From Mucilaginibacter dorajii (GTDB lineage: Bacteria > Bacteroidota > Bacteroidia > Sphingobacteriales > Sphingobacteriaceae), in contig NZ_JANTYS010000021.1 of the NCBI RefSeq assembly GCF_024808255.1, positions 1-64,000 on the forward strand: a stretch of DNA of 64,000 nucleotides, read 5' to 3'. The notes under the pieces were generated by a model, which was not told the DNA's origin, did no database searches, and saw only the letters and a program-made list of their open reading frames with translations. Shown here in pieces: positions 34,948-43,760 of this stretch; the first letter of the stretch is position 1, and each line of letters begins with the position of its first letter. The translations under genes and the position numbers were made by a program.

Positions 34948-35937
34948 CTAAACATAGCAAGCTACATTAACCATAATCAACAATAACCTAAGCACCTGGC
35001 TTGGCAAAACATTAAACCGCTTTTTGAAAGCAGCTGTAAAATGGTGCGCATTTTTATAACCCACGGTTTCGGCAACTATACCCACGCGTTCGCCTTCCTG
35101 TAATAACTTGTAAGCCGCATCCATCCGCAGCTCGGCCAGGTAGCCAAAAACAGTATTGCCAAACAAAATTTTAAACCCCTTCTTCAGTTTAAAATCATTA
35201 AGCCCGGTTTTGCGCGATAATTCTGTAAGCGAGCACGGCGACCGTAAATCTTGCGCTATTAACATTTTCGCCTCCTGCAAACGCGCCCTATCATCAGCAC
35301 TAAAAATTTCTGTCTGATCAACCCTACTCTCAAGGTATAGTAACTGCGTAGATAAAAGTTCTAATATCTTAGCCTCTAAAAAAATGCGTTTGATGTATAC
35401 TGGCTGGTCGGCATTTAATAACCCGTTAACCAATAAACTTAGCGAACTGTTTTGATAGGTACCTTTTGTAATTAAGGTAAAATGTTTATCCCCGTTACTT
35501 TCAAAAGGGGCGGGCAATTGGTTGTTGCCCAGTAATTTTTCTATAAAGCTTTTTTTTAGGCAGATGCTAAGCATTTGGCTTTTGCACTTACTGCTGATGT
35601 CAACATTAAGCAATGTACTATAAAAGGTATGGTACCTTCCTGCTTTTAATGCCAGTTCTTTTTTCGATAGCTGTATCGCCAGTTCGCCGTCTATCACAAA
35701 ATTCAATATCCAGCAAAAACAATCGCAGTTTATGCTAATAGGCGATGGCTTTTTAATATCCCAATAACTTACAATAATACATGCACCGCTAAACCAGGTG
35801 CTTTGAATAGTAACATCGCCGGTAGCCAAATGTAAAACTGAATTGCGCTCTGTAAGGAGGTCACTGGTTGCCGTCGCAGGGCAATCAAGTATAAGTTGCC
35901 TGCTTTTTTGTGATGGTGATGTAAAGGTAATGCGCAT
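34948..35937 (-). CDS. AraC-family regulator (PchR-like)
   Basis: A 329-residue transcription activator. The N-terminal ~200 residues form an effector domain with little recognisable sequence. The C-terminal ~100 (from ~220) contain two helix-turn-helix units: CSLTELSRKTGLNDFKLKKGFKILFG and VGIVAETVGYKNAHHFTAAFKKRF, followed by PSQVLR. The FGNTVFGYLAELRMDAAYKLL stretch is typical of PchR-type regulators of siderophore and haem receptors. It is divergent from the TonB receptor gene at 36035, and a pair of direct repeats in the 97-base gap is its likely binding site. Effector probably iron- or haem-linked (inference). Confidence 0.88.
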   Translation of the reverse strand: MRITFTSPSQKSRQLILDCPATATSDLLTERNSVLHLATGDVTIQSTWFSGACIIVSYWDIKKPSPISINCDCFCWILNFVIDGELAIQLSKKELALKAGRYHTFYSTLLNVDISSKCKSQMLSICLKKSFIEKLLGNNQLPAPFESNGDKHFTLITKGTYQNSSLSLLVNGLLNADQPVYIKRIFLEAKILELLSTQLLYLESRVDQTEIFSADDRARLQEAKMLIAQDLRSPCSLTELSRKTGLNDFKLKKGFKILFGNTVFGYLAELRMDAAYKLLQEGERVGIVAETVGYKNAHHFTAAFKKRFNVLPSQVLRLLLIMVNVACYV

Positions 35938-35939
35938 AA

Positions 35940-35976
35940 AATCCGTTTGGCGTTGTTTTCAATCCGTTTAACGTTG
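35940..35976 (+). promoter_or_regulatory. direct-repeat operator for the AraC regulator
   Basis: AATCCGTTTGGCGTTG (35940-35955) and AATCCGTTTAACGTTG (35961-35976) are 14/16 identical and 21 bp apart, two helical turns. This is the arrangement of AraC-type I1-I2 half-sites. The second repeat ends exactly at the TTG of the predicted -33 element. Confidence 0.7.
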
Positions 35977-36006
35977 ACTAAACATCTTAGGAATAGCACA
36001 AATTTG
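35974..36006 (+). promoter_or_regulatory. putative promoter of the haem receptor operon
   Basis: TTG at 35974-35976, 22 bases, then CAAATTTG at 35999-36006, one base off TAnnTTTG. It lies 29 bases before the receptor start codon. Confidence 0.45.
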
Positions 36007-36034
36007 CATCATTATTTTTAATTAGTCTAAATAA

Positions 36035-38128
36035 ATGCATATTTATATTTCTCTTTTCCTGTTGACAGCGCTAACTGTAACCAATGCCCGGGCACAGCAA
36101 CGGGATACTTTAAAGAAGGATAGCGCATCAAGGCAGTTGAAAGAGGTAGTAATAACCGGCACGCGCACGCTGAAAAGTTTGCAACAGGTGCCCATCCCCA
36201 TCACCCGCATTACATCCGAAGAAATTAAAAAAAGAGGATTGGTGCGACTGAATGAAGTATTGAGCGAACAAACCGGCATGACCATCCTCGATGACCCGCA
36301 CGGCCAGGGCATCCAGATCCAGGGTTTTGATCCAGCTTATACGCTGATCTTGATTGATGGCCTGCCGCTCATAGGCCGTAGCACCGGCATCCTGGAACTA
36401 TCACGTATCACTACCAATAATATTGATCGTATTGAAATTGTTAAAGGCCCAACATCATCCCTATACGGCAGCGAGGCTATGGCTGGTGTTGTTAACATTA
36501 TTACTAATGAACCGGTTAAAGGTTTTACAGGCGGGTTGGCAGGTAGATACGGTACCAACAAAACTGCCGATCTGAGCGTCAACTCCGCTTACAAAACCGA
36601 TAAGTTTTATATCTCAGGCTTTGTAAATCGGTATAGCAGCGGCGGTTATACCTTACAGCCATCATCGGGCGTGCCAACGGTATCGCCATTTGAGGGCTAT
36701 ACTTTTAATGGTAAAACGGCTTATAAATTTGATGATAACACCAGCCTTAGGCTATCGGTACGGTATTATACCAATAACCAGGATAGCCGGTTTTTAGTTG
36801 ATGATAACCGCTATGCCGCGGGCAAGGGGACCGAAAAGGACTTTAACATAGCGCCGGTATTAACCCATCGTTTCAGTAAAAAGGATGTATCGGTGTTGCA
36901 GCTATACCGGTCTACCTATAAAACCAATTCCGATATCAGGTATGAAGATAATGGTTCGGTTTATGACCAAACCTACTTTAACCAAACCTTTAACCGGGGC
37001 GAAATTCAAAACGACTACGCCCTTACGGGTAATCTTAAACTTACTGCCGGGGCAGGGGGCCAATACGAAACTGTAGAGGCCACCCGGTATACCAAACAAC
37101 AATCATTTACATCGGGCTATGGCTATTTCCAGGCCGATTGGCTGCCGGTTAAAAAACTGGATATCATTGCCGGTGGCAGGTACGATGCGCACAGCGTTTA
37201 CAAATCGCAGTTTAGCCCCAAGCTGGCTGCAAGCTATGCGCTTAGTTCTAAACTAACCATCTTAGGTTCGGCGGGAAAGGGCTACAAAGCGCCCGATTTC
37301 AGGCAGCTATATTTAAACTTTACCAATGCAGAAGTTGGCTACAGTGTATTTGGTTACGAAGAAGCCGCCGCCGGGATTCAACGGCTGCAACAGGAAGGGC
37401 AGATTGAAACGGTACTGATAGATCCATCAACCCTGAAAAGATTGAATGCCGAAAGTTCAACCTCGTTCAACTTTGGTTACCGCTACAAACCAACCGATAA
37501 ACTGTACTGGACCACCAACGTATTCCGAAACAATATTGATAACCTAATAGAGACGGCGGCTATCGCCATAAAAACCAACGGGCAATCGGTATTCTCCTAC
37601 TTCAACCTTAATAAAGTATTTACCCAGGGGATAGAAACCGATTTGAGCTACCAGCTTTTTAAACCCCTGCAAGTGGCCGCGGGCTTTCAATACCTTGAGG
37701 CTTATGACCAGGATGTGCTTGACCAGATAAAAGCCGGTGAAGTATTTACCAAAGATCCTGAAACTAACCTTACCAAGGTTATTAAGCGGAGTGATTACGG
37801 CGGCTTGCTCGGCAGGTCAAAATATACCTGGAATGTGAGGGTAAATTACCTTGATGAAAAAACGGGTATCAACGTGTCGGTAAGGGCCATATACCGCGGC
37901 CGGTACGGTTATAAGGATAGCGACGGCAATGGCATTGTAAACCGCGACGATGAATACACCAAAGGCTATGTGCTGGTAAATGCGTCGCTGTCAAAAATGT
38001 TCATGAAAGATGCCATCAGGGTGCAGCTTACGGCGCAAAACCTGCTCAACTACAAAGATAGCCTGGTGATCCTAAACCTGCCCGGCAGGCTGATCTATGC
38101 GGGCCTGGCCTACAATTTTAGCAAGTAA
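36035..38128 (+). CDS. TonB-dependent haem/siderophore receptor (HmuR-like)
   Basis: A 697-residue TonB-dependent receptor of the FepA/CirA/HmuR type, not SusC. Signal peptide 1-20 (cleavage after ARA), TonB-box-like KEVVITGTR (~36-44), plug ~45-155 (LNEVLSEQTGMTIL, IQGFDPAYTLILIDGLPL, IEIVKGPTSSLYGSEAMAGVVNIIT), then a 22-strand barrel ending in YNFSK. The HmuY-type gene 33 bases downstream and the divergent AraC regulator identify it as the receptor of a haem-uptake unit. I cannot confirm the receptor's haem-coordinating histidines from sequence. Confidence 0.9.
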   Translation: MHIYISLFLLTALTVTNARAQQRDTLKKDSASRQLKEVVITGTRTLKSLQQVPIPITRITSEEIKKRGLVRLNEVLSEQTGMTILDDPHGQGIQIQGFDPAYTLILIDGLPLIGRSTGILELSRITTNNIDRIEIVKGPTSSLYGSEAMAGVVNIITNEPVKGFTGGLAGRYGTNKTADLSVNSAYKTDKFYISGFVNRYSSGGYTLQPSSGVPTVSPFEGYTFNGKTAYKFDDNTSLRLSVRYYTNNQDSRFLVDDNRYAAGKGTEKDFNIAPVLTHRFSKKDVSVLQLYRSTYKTNSDIRYEDNGSVYDQTYFNQTFNRGEIQNDYALTGNLKLTAGAGGQYETVEATRYTKQQSFTSGYGYFQADWLPVKKLDIIAGGRYDAHSVYKSQFSPKLAASYALSSKLTILGSAGKGYKAPDFRQLYLNFTNAEVGYSVFGYEEAAAGIQRLQQEGQIETVLIDPSTLKRLNAESSTSFNFGYRYKPTDKLYWTTNVFRNNIDNLIETAAIAIKTNGQSVFSYFNLNKVFTQGIETDLSYQLFKPLQVAAGFQYLEAYDQDVLDQIKAGEVFTKDPETNLTKVIKRSDYGGLLGRSKYTWNVRVNYLDEKTGINVSVRAIYRGRYGYKDSDGNGIVNRDDEYTKGYVLVNASLSKMFMKDAIRVQLTAQNLLNYKDSLVILNLPGRLIYAGLAYNFSK

Positions 38129-38161
38129 TCAATAATTAACTATTCAAATACACATAAAAAA

Positions 38162-38770
38162 ATGAAAACGATCACAACCATGTCTTTAGCGTTAAGTACC
38201 GCGGTAATTTTACTGGCATCGTCTTGCAGTAAAGATAACAACGATGTAACCCCTGTAGTGAGTAAACTTACTACCAAAACTGTAGCCGATCTTGATGGAT
38301 CAACCGGGAATGTTTACTACAGCCTTTCAACCGGTACCCAGGTAACCGGTGCCGATACGGCTACCAATAAATGGGACCTTAAATTTAAAAGTACCAGCAT
38401 ATTTGTAAACAGCGGCACATCTGGTATAGGTACCACCCAGGGGCAGGTTGTAAGCAGCACTTTTGAAACCCTTTTAGCAGCCCCTGCCGATGGTTATAAA
38501 GCCGACGCTACGGGTGCAAATGCGATAACAGGCTGGTATACCTATACTGCCGATACAGCACCAACACATGCTATCCTTACCGTGCCCGGTAAAATATTTG
38601 TGATAAAAACCAGCGCGGGCAATTACGCCAAAGTTGAAATGATAAGCTATTACAAAGGCAACCCTAATACCACCACTGCAGATTTTGCCGACCTTACCAA
38701 AAGGCCTGCATCAAGATTTTACACCTTCCGCTTTGCATACCAGGGCGATGGTACCACGAGCTTTAAATAG
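38162..38770 (+). CDS. hmuY: HmuY-family haem-binding lipoprotein
   Basis: A 202-residue surface lipoprotein (signal with C22, LASSC). The family pattern is present: VYYSLSTGTQV, NKWDLKFKSTSIFVN, a middle FETLLAAPADGY, then IFVIKTSAGNYAKVEMISYY and RFYTFRFAY near the end. HmuY proteins capture haem and hand it to the HmuR receptor; in Porphyromonas gingivalis two histidines bind the iron. Here very few histidines exist (a single one near residue 140, THAILT), so haem may be held differently, for example by methionine, as reported for some homologues. It is the last gene of the unit. Confidence 0.85.
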   Translation: MKTITTMSLALSTAVILLASSCSKDNNDVTPVVSKLTTKTVADLDGSTGNVYYSLSTGTQVTGADTATNKWDLKFKSTSIFVNSGTSGIGTTQGQVVSSTFETLLAAPADGYKADATGANAITGWYTYTADTAPTHAILTVPGKIFVIKTSAGNYAKVEMISYYKGNPNTTTADFADLTKRPASRFYTFRFAYQGDGTTSFK

Positions 38771-38938
38771 CGTTCTTTTTTTGGTTGATAAGCTTAGCGA
38801 AAGCTCTCTTTGTTAATTGTCAGGAGGAGAGTGGGGGGGGGATGGCCGGGTGGCAGCAGGGTGTATTATGATCGATACAATCCTGCGCCCCTGCCAAGAG
38901 GGAAACCGCACGGTCTCTCCCTTCGTTAGGCTCAATGG

Positions 38939-39757
38939 TTATCTTAAGCCTTTTTCTTTCAAAAACTTCACCAGTGCTGCGGGATGATCGGTTTGTAAAC
39001 CCATCAAGCCTTTATCCAGCGCCTTGTTCCAATCTGCAGGGCCTTCGCCCGCGCTTTGAATATCCGGCCAAACCGGGATATGGTATTTGGCAGCCAAAAC
39101 AACCATATCATTGGTGTATTGGTTGTATGCGCCATCCAAAATATCCGGGTGATATTTGCTGATAAAACTATCCATACCTGCTACACTTTTAACACTATCG
39201 GGCAAGCTAAGCATCAAAGGCATTTTAGGCGCGGTTTTGCGCCAGCCGGTAAATTGCGCGGTACTGTTAATGTATACCAATACCTGTTTTTCCATGCCAT
39301 GTTTTTTGATCGCCTCGTAAGCCTGATCCGGATCGGCGGCTTTAAAATCAAGGTAAATGTAAATGCGGTCTTTACAAAGCGACAGGATCTGATCAAAAGT
39401 CGGGATCTTGAGCGTTTCTTTCCTGGTGGTATCTTTATTTTTGATGTTGAGCATCAGTAGCTCATCAAACGTAAAATCCTTAATGTAGCCTTTGCCATCC
39501 GTTGTGCGGGTTACGCTGCCATCGTGCATGCTCACCAGTTGCCCGTCTTTTGTAGTCCGCAGATCTATCTCTACATAATCTGCTTCATTTTTAATGGCTT
39601 CCTGGTAGGCCGCCAAGGTGTTTTCGGGGTAGATCACATGATCGCCACGGTGGGCGGCCACTATAAACTTATGCTTTAAGGGCGGGGGAGGGTTGGGCTG
39701 CCAGTTGTCTTTAGGCAGCAGGAGTACTAATAAAGATGATATTATAATTAAGCGCAT
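38939..39757 (-). CDS. Glycerophosphodiester phosphodiesterase
   Basis: A 272-residue GDPD-family enzyme that splits glycerophosphodiesters (for example glycerophosphocholine) into glycerol-3-phosphate and an alcohol. Catalytic and metal residues are visible: H36-R37 (AAHRGD), E45-N46 (PENT), E63 and D65 (VEIDLR), H78-D79 (MHDG). A short hydrophobic N-terminus suggests export; there is no lipobox. It is the last gene of the leftward phosphoesterase operon, 61 bases after the propeller/phosphoesterase gene with a hairpin between. Just beyond it a run of nine G occurs near 38833-38841. Confidence 0.92.
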   Translation of the reverse strand: MRLIIISSLLVLLLPKDNWQPNPPPPLKHKFIVAAHRGDHVIYPENTLAAYQEAIKNEADYVEIDLRTTKDGQLVSMHDGSVTRTTDGKGYIKDFTFDELLMLNIKNKDTTRKETLKIPTFDQILSLCKDRIYIYLDFKAADPDQAYEAIKKHGMEKQVLVYINSTAQFTGWRKTAPKMPLMLSLPDSVKSVAGMDSFISKYHPDILDGAYNQYTNDMVVLAAKYHIPVWPDIQSAGEGPADWNKALDKGLMGLQTDHPAALVKFLKEKGLR

Positions 39758-39785
39758 TGGTTGTAGTTGATTTTGAGTGAAATAT

Positions 39786-39808
39786 AAAGCCGGGATATGC
39801 CCGGCTTT
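39786..39808 (-). other. intercistronic hairpin
   Basis: A perfect nine-bp stem AAAGCCGGG/CCCGGCTTT (39786-39794, 39800-39808) with a five-base loop, between the propeller/phosphoesterase stop and the GDPD start. It may attenuate or protect the mRNA. Confidence 0.6.
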
Positions 39809-39818
39809 AGGTGTGAAT

Positions 39819-42563
39819 TTAGTTTACTATAGTACCTGATGTTTTTTTCCCTTTTTGCTGTTTGTAGTGGTCCTCGCGTTCGCGGTCTTCATCATCCATC
39901 TCTATACTCTTTTTTATCTTTCGCCAGTTGGTGTTTTTACTGTAACGGGCCATTGCTTTTTTGGTATCAAAAATGCGGGTATCGCTGTTGATAAAAGTAT
40001 AAGGAGTAAAGTCGGGCTTGTTTGTGAAAAAGTCTTGTAGTAAAGACCCGGTAACGTCATACTGGTTTACATAAGGCACATCCAATATATTATAAATGGT
40101 TTTTAATATCGAACCAAAATTGGCATGTGTATGGCTTACATATCCTTTTTTAACATACGGCCCGGCCAGCATCAGGATAGACCGGTGGGCATCCAGGTGA
40201 TCTACACCGCCTTGCGGGTCATCTTCGGTTATAATTACCAGCATGTTTTTCCAGTATTTGGTATGTGATAAAAAATCGAGCATACGGCCTACAGCCAAAT
40301 CGTTATCCGCCATGTACGATTGCCTGTACGGATAACCGTCCTTGGGCCTTATATCGGCCCCGTGATCATTAGGCACTTGCATGGTGATCAATGAAGGCAT
40401 TTTCTTTTTACCCCTGATCCACATTTTGGTAAATTCGGTTTTAAACTGCTCTACCCTAAACTGGTCCGGAATGTTGGTATTAAACCCGGCATAGTTATGA
40501 CTGGTACGGGTAAACAGTGCTTTCTGCATGGGCACCATTACAATATGGGCCGCGCCGGTTGCCGTATCTTCCCAATCTTCACGAACGTGGGCCGTTTCGT
40601 TGGCTTCGCCAAAGTTGTAAAAATCCACATGCTTGCGTTCCAACGCTTCCCATAAACCGCCGGTCTCCGCGTAATCTTCAGGGTCCATGCTGCCGGTTGA
40701 ACCGGGGAAACGTCGGCCAGGAGCCTTAGAAAACAGTTTAGCCGTTTTGCTTACGTTTGAATTGGCTTCAACCCATTCGTTAGGTATAACGCCCATCATC
40801 CAGTGATGGCCATGGATAGAGGCATCGCTATCACAATAATAATTATCGGCAAAGGCGAATTGATTGGCAACTTTTATATGATTTGGCGATACATTAAGGT
40901 TAGGGAACTGCACACGCAAAGCATCGGGTAAAGTATACTCGCAATGAACGCCAAAACGGGCCAGGGTGCTATCGCCGTTGGCGTTTTTAAGCTGACCGAA
41001 AACCTCATCATAAGTGCGGTTTTCTTTGGTAATGTAAACGATGTATTTTATTGGGGTGGCTGATGTACCCGGTAAAACAGGTAAAGGATTGTTAGTAGCG
41101 GCCGGTACACTGGTACTTACAAATGTATTTGCCAATACCTGCCTGGTGTATACGGCCAGTTGATCCTGATCGGGCATGGGGACTTTTTGAAAAGTTCCCA
41201 GCTGGATATCACCGATGTAAGTGCCTTGCGGCGGGGCAACAAAGCCGAAACCACCATTTGGCCCTGCGCCATAACCACGGCATGAGGTAATGTATAATTC
41301 GCTTTCATCTGCCGATAGTTTTACACGCGATGTTCCCCAACCTGTTGGGATTAAGCCTTTAGTTGTTTTAGTTGGCACATCAATTACCGCTACAGCGTTA
41401 AAGCCTAACAAGGCAACGTATAATGTTTTTTCATCTTTACTTAAACAGATCCCGAATGGCAATAATCCACGAAATTTATCAATGCGGCTATCAACTTTAA
41501 TAGGGATATCTCCCAGTAGTTTATGATTTTTATAATCAATAATGGTGATGTTATCATTAGTAGCATTGGTAACATAGGCATACTGGTTGCCAACGGCTAT
41601 AGAGTTGGGGCTTGCGCCACCGGTTACTTCGGCATCTTCCAGCATTTGCCCAACCTGGTGGCCGGTTTTAAATTTACTGATGACGGTATTTGTAGCCAAA
41701 TCAATAGTAAAAACACTCATAGCCTCTGGCGATGATGGGCTGCCAACACCGGGGATCTTACGTCCTTCAACTATGGTGCCCTCGCGCGATTCTTTGGTAT
41801 TATCGCCATAAGGGTGTCGCGAGATCATGATCGAATCGGCATTTTTAGGTGTAGCTCCTGCAATAAGCGGGTACGAGTACATGCCTACATTAGCTACAAA
41901 GGCTATTTTTTTATCGGGACTCAAGGCCAGTCCAAATGGTTGGCGGCCAACGTCAATTGAGGCGGTTAGTTTTTTGGTGCCTAAGTTCACCCGCACCATA
42001 CGGAAGTTACCCCGGTCAAGAACCAATAGCTCATTTTTATCGGCGTTAAGTACCAGGTCTGATGTAAAGCTGTCATCATAATCCTTGCCGCCAATGGCGC
42101 CGTTGAGTGATAACGAATCTGTTTTTATAAACTTATCCGTATCAAAAACAATTACCGCGCCGTTATCGCCCCCGCTTAAATAAAGCATTTTTGAATCGGG
42201 CGAAAATGCAACCCCTAAAAATGATCCGTTAGGAAGCGGGGAAATTATTTTTTTACCATAACCCGGCACCCGGGTGGCATTCATGGTAGCAATGTCAATC
42301 AGGGTGAAAACGCCATTGTGCAGCGTTACCGCCTTTTTGCCATCGGGCGAAATGGATAAGCCAAAAGGATCATGCGTGATGCGGATGGTTTTGCCTGCCG
42401 GCGTTATATACCTGCCGCTTGGCAAAACAGATGTGCCGGCAGTGTCAATTTTAGCATACTGATTAACGCCCGGTACCTGTAAAACGTTTACCTGTTGCTG
42501 AGCATATGTAAAACTACCTGTGCTCAGTAATGCTAAAGCTGATAAAATTAATTTAGCTTTCAT
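39819..42563 (-). CDS. YncE-type beta-propeller / phosphoesterase fusion
   Basis: A 914-residue exported protein (signal peptide 1-21, cleaved at TYA). Residues ~25-490 form a seven-bladed propeller of the YncE type (repeats such as PFGLSISPDGKKAVTL, FLGVAFSPDSKMLYLSG, PFGLALSPDKKIAFVAN). Residues ~505-890 form a PF04185-type phosphoesterase in the alkaline phosphatase superfamily: TKENRTYDEVFG (~511), DNYYCDSDASIHGHHW, VPNDHGAD, ITEDDPQGGVDHLDAHRS and SHTHANFGSI. The same catalytic family appears in the phospholipase C at 53064. It probably releases phosphate or a headgroup from a large organophosphate in the periplasm or at the surface. Third phosphoesterase-class gene of this operon region. 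Confidence 0.88.
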   Translation of the reverse strand: MKAKLILSALALLSTGSFTYAQQQVNVLQVPGVNQYAKIDTAGTSVLPSGRYITPAGKTIRITHDPFGLSISPDGKKAVTLHNGVFTLIDIATMNATRVPGYGKKIISPLPNGSFLGVAFSPDSKMLYLSGGDNGAVIVFDTDKFIKTDSLSLNGAIGGKDYDDSFTSDLVLNADKNELLVLDRGNFRMVRVNLGTKKLTASIDVGRQPFGLALSPDKKIAFVANVGMYSYPLIAGATPKNADSIMISRHPYGDNTKESREGTIVEGRKIPGVGSPSSPEAMSVFTIDLATNTVISKFKTGHQVGQMLEDAEVTGGASPNSIAVGNQYAYVTNATNDNITIIDYKNHKLLGDIPIKVDSRIDKFRGLLPFGICLSKDEKTLYVALLGFNAVAVIDVPTKTTKGLIPTGWGTSRVKLSADESELYITSCRGYGAGPNGGFGFVAPPQGTYIGDIQLGTFQKVPMPDQDQLAVYTRQVLANTFVSTSVPAATNNPLPVLPGTSATPIKYIVYITKENRTYDEVFGQLKNANGDSTLARFGVHCEYTLPDALRVQFPNLNVSPNHIKVANQFAFADNYYCDSDASIHGHHWMMGVIPNEWVEANSNVSKTAKLFSKAPGRRFPGSTGSMDPEDYAETGGLWEALERKHVDFYNFGEANETAHVREDWEDTATGAAHIVMVPMQKALFTRTSHNYAGFNTNIPDQFRVEQFKTEFTKMWIRGKKKMPSLITMQVPNDHGADIRPKDGYPYRQSYMADNDLAVGRMLDFLSHTKYWKNMLVIITEDDPQGGVDHLDAHRSILMLAGPYVKKGYVSHTHANFGSILKTIYNILDVPYVNQYDVTGSLLQDFFTNKPDFTPYTFINSDTRIFDTKKAMARYSKNTNWRKIKKSIEMDDEDREREDHYKQQKGKKTSGTIVN

Positions 42564-42590
42564 ATTTTACCATTTAATAGAACAATATAG

Positions 42591-43688
42591 TTATTTACCC
42601 CGGGTAACGCTGCCAATAGCATCGCCAACTTCATGACCGGCTGCTGCTTTAAAATCGAAGCCTAATAAATTGGCTATGGTTTGGGCAAGCTGTTTGTGGT
42701 AGGTAGTTACTGTCGATGTCATTTCGCCGGTTGCAGGGCTGTCTGGCCCTAAAACGGCAAACCAGGTTTGTTCTGAATTTGGCGTTTCGGCACCGTGATC
42801 ATGCCAGTTTTTTAAAGGTACATCGCCACGGCCATGATCGCAGGTGATGATCAGCGTGGTTTTATTTTTATACATCGGGTCGGTTTGGATGTAATCCCAA
42901 ATCTGTTTGATAAAACCATCTTCCTGCTGTATTCTATCTAAATAAAACTGGTAGTTACCGGCATGGGCTAAATCATCCGGTTCATCAAAAGAAAGGTATA
43001 AGGCACGGGGCTTATACTGCATCATATAGTTTTTAGCAAACTCGAAAGTAATAAAGTCGATCCTTGTTGAATCGCTGATGTAGCGTGGGGCTTCAAATTG
43101 CAGTTCATTTAAATGCTTCAATCGGTCGTTCATTCCCGGTATGGCCAAAGGCATAAAACCAGCGTTGATAAGCATGCCCGAGCGCGGCGCGTTCAGAATC
43201 TGCGTAAACCTTTCCCATGATGCAAATGTGGCTACTTTGTTTTCAAAGCCTTTTTGCTTGTTCAAAAACTCCAGCAGGTTCATGTTGGGGTTGGTGATAG
43301 GATCGTTGGTATTCATCCTTTTATCGGGGAAACCGGTGAAGATTTCGTTATAGCCGGGGTACGAGAAATGATAAGGGTTGGCTACTTCATCTTTGCTGCC
43401 GATATCCCGGTTACCATAAAACTGGCCTTGTTTTTCCAATACCGACCAAAAGAACGGCATCAGTGTTTTACGACGATCCTGGGCGGTAGCTTTCCAGTAT
43501 TTTTTACGTACATCGTCTTTATCGCGGGTATCATTTGAGTTGATGATTGCCGAATCGGCCCCGCGAAAAACTTCCTGCCAGCGTAAGCCGTCGATGGTTA
43601 CTATAACAACGTTTTGGGTTTTGTGCTGCTGGGCAAATGATCCGTTAAATGCCAGAGCAAGCGCCAGTAATAAAATGATCTTTTTCAT
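42591..43688 (-). CDS. Alkaline phosphatase superfamily protein (type I phosphodiesterase-like)
   Basis: A 365-residue exported hydrolase (signal peptide 1-19, cleaved at SFA). The superfamily fold is seen from VVIVTIDGLRWQEVF (first metal Asp), through the HFSYPGYNEIFTG region where the nucleophile is expected, SFDEPDDLAH (second metal site) and ITCDHGRG (DHG motif) to a final His-rich stretch HDHGAE. It should cleave phosphomono- or diesters in the periplasm. It is the first enzyme gene after the SusCD pair in the leftward operon, 72 bases behind SusD, and 27 bases ahead of the propeller fusion gene. Confidence 0.88.
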   Translation of the reverse strand: MKKIILLLALALAFNGSFAQQHKTQNVVIVTIDGLRWQEVFRGADSAIINSNDTRDKDDVRKKYWKATAQDRRKTLMPFFWSVLEKQGQFYGNRDIGSKDEVANPYHFSYPGYNEIFTGFPDKRMNTNDPITNPNMNLLEFLNKQKGFENKVATFASWERFTQILNAPRSGMLINAGFMPLAIPGMNDRLKHLNELQFEAPRYISDSTRIDFITFEFAKNYMMQYKPRALYLSFDEPDDLAHAGNYQFYLDRIQQEDGFIKQIWDYIQTDPMYKNKTTLIITCDHGRGDVPLKNWHDHGAETPNSEQTWFAVLGPDSPATGEMTSTVTTYHKQLAQTIANLLGFDFKAAAGHEVGDAIGSVTRGK

Positions 43689-43709
43689 AGGTTTTTTGAT
43701 TTAAAACAA

Positions 43710-43733
43710 AGGCCCCATTGTTACCTGGGGCCT
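43710..43733 (-). terminator. attenuator-like hairpin between SusD and phosphatase genes
   Basis: An eight-bp stem AGGCCCCA/TGGGGCCT (43710-43717, 43726-43733) with an eight-base loop. Read on the minus strand it is followed by TTTGTTTT. It would let most transcripts stop after SusCD and fewer reach the enzymes. Confidence 0.65.
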
Positions 43734-43760
43734 CTGCATTGTTCGTTGTTGATGTGTTTA

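Noticed and set aside
38833..38841. G9 run as a phase-variation tract
   Set aside because: It lies between convergent genes outside any coding region or promoter I can identify.
39056..39460. 134-codon plus-strand open frame
   Set aside because: Antisense to the well-supported GDPD gene with all catalytic motifs on the other strand.
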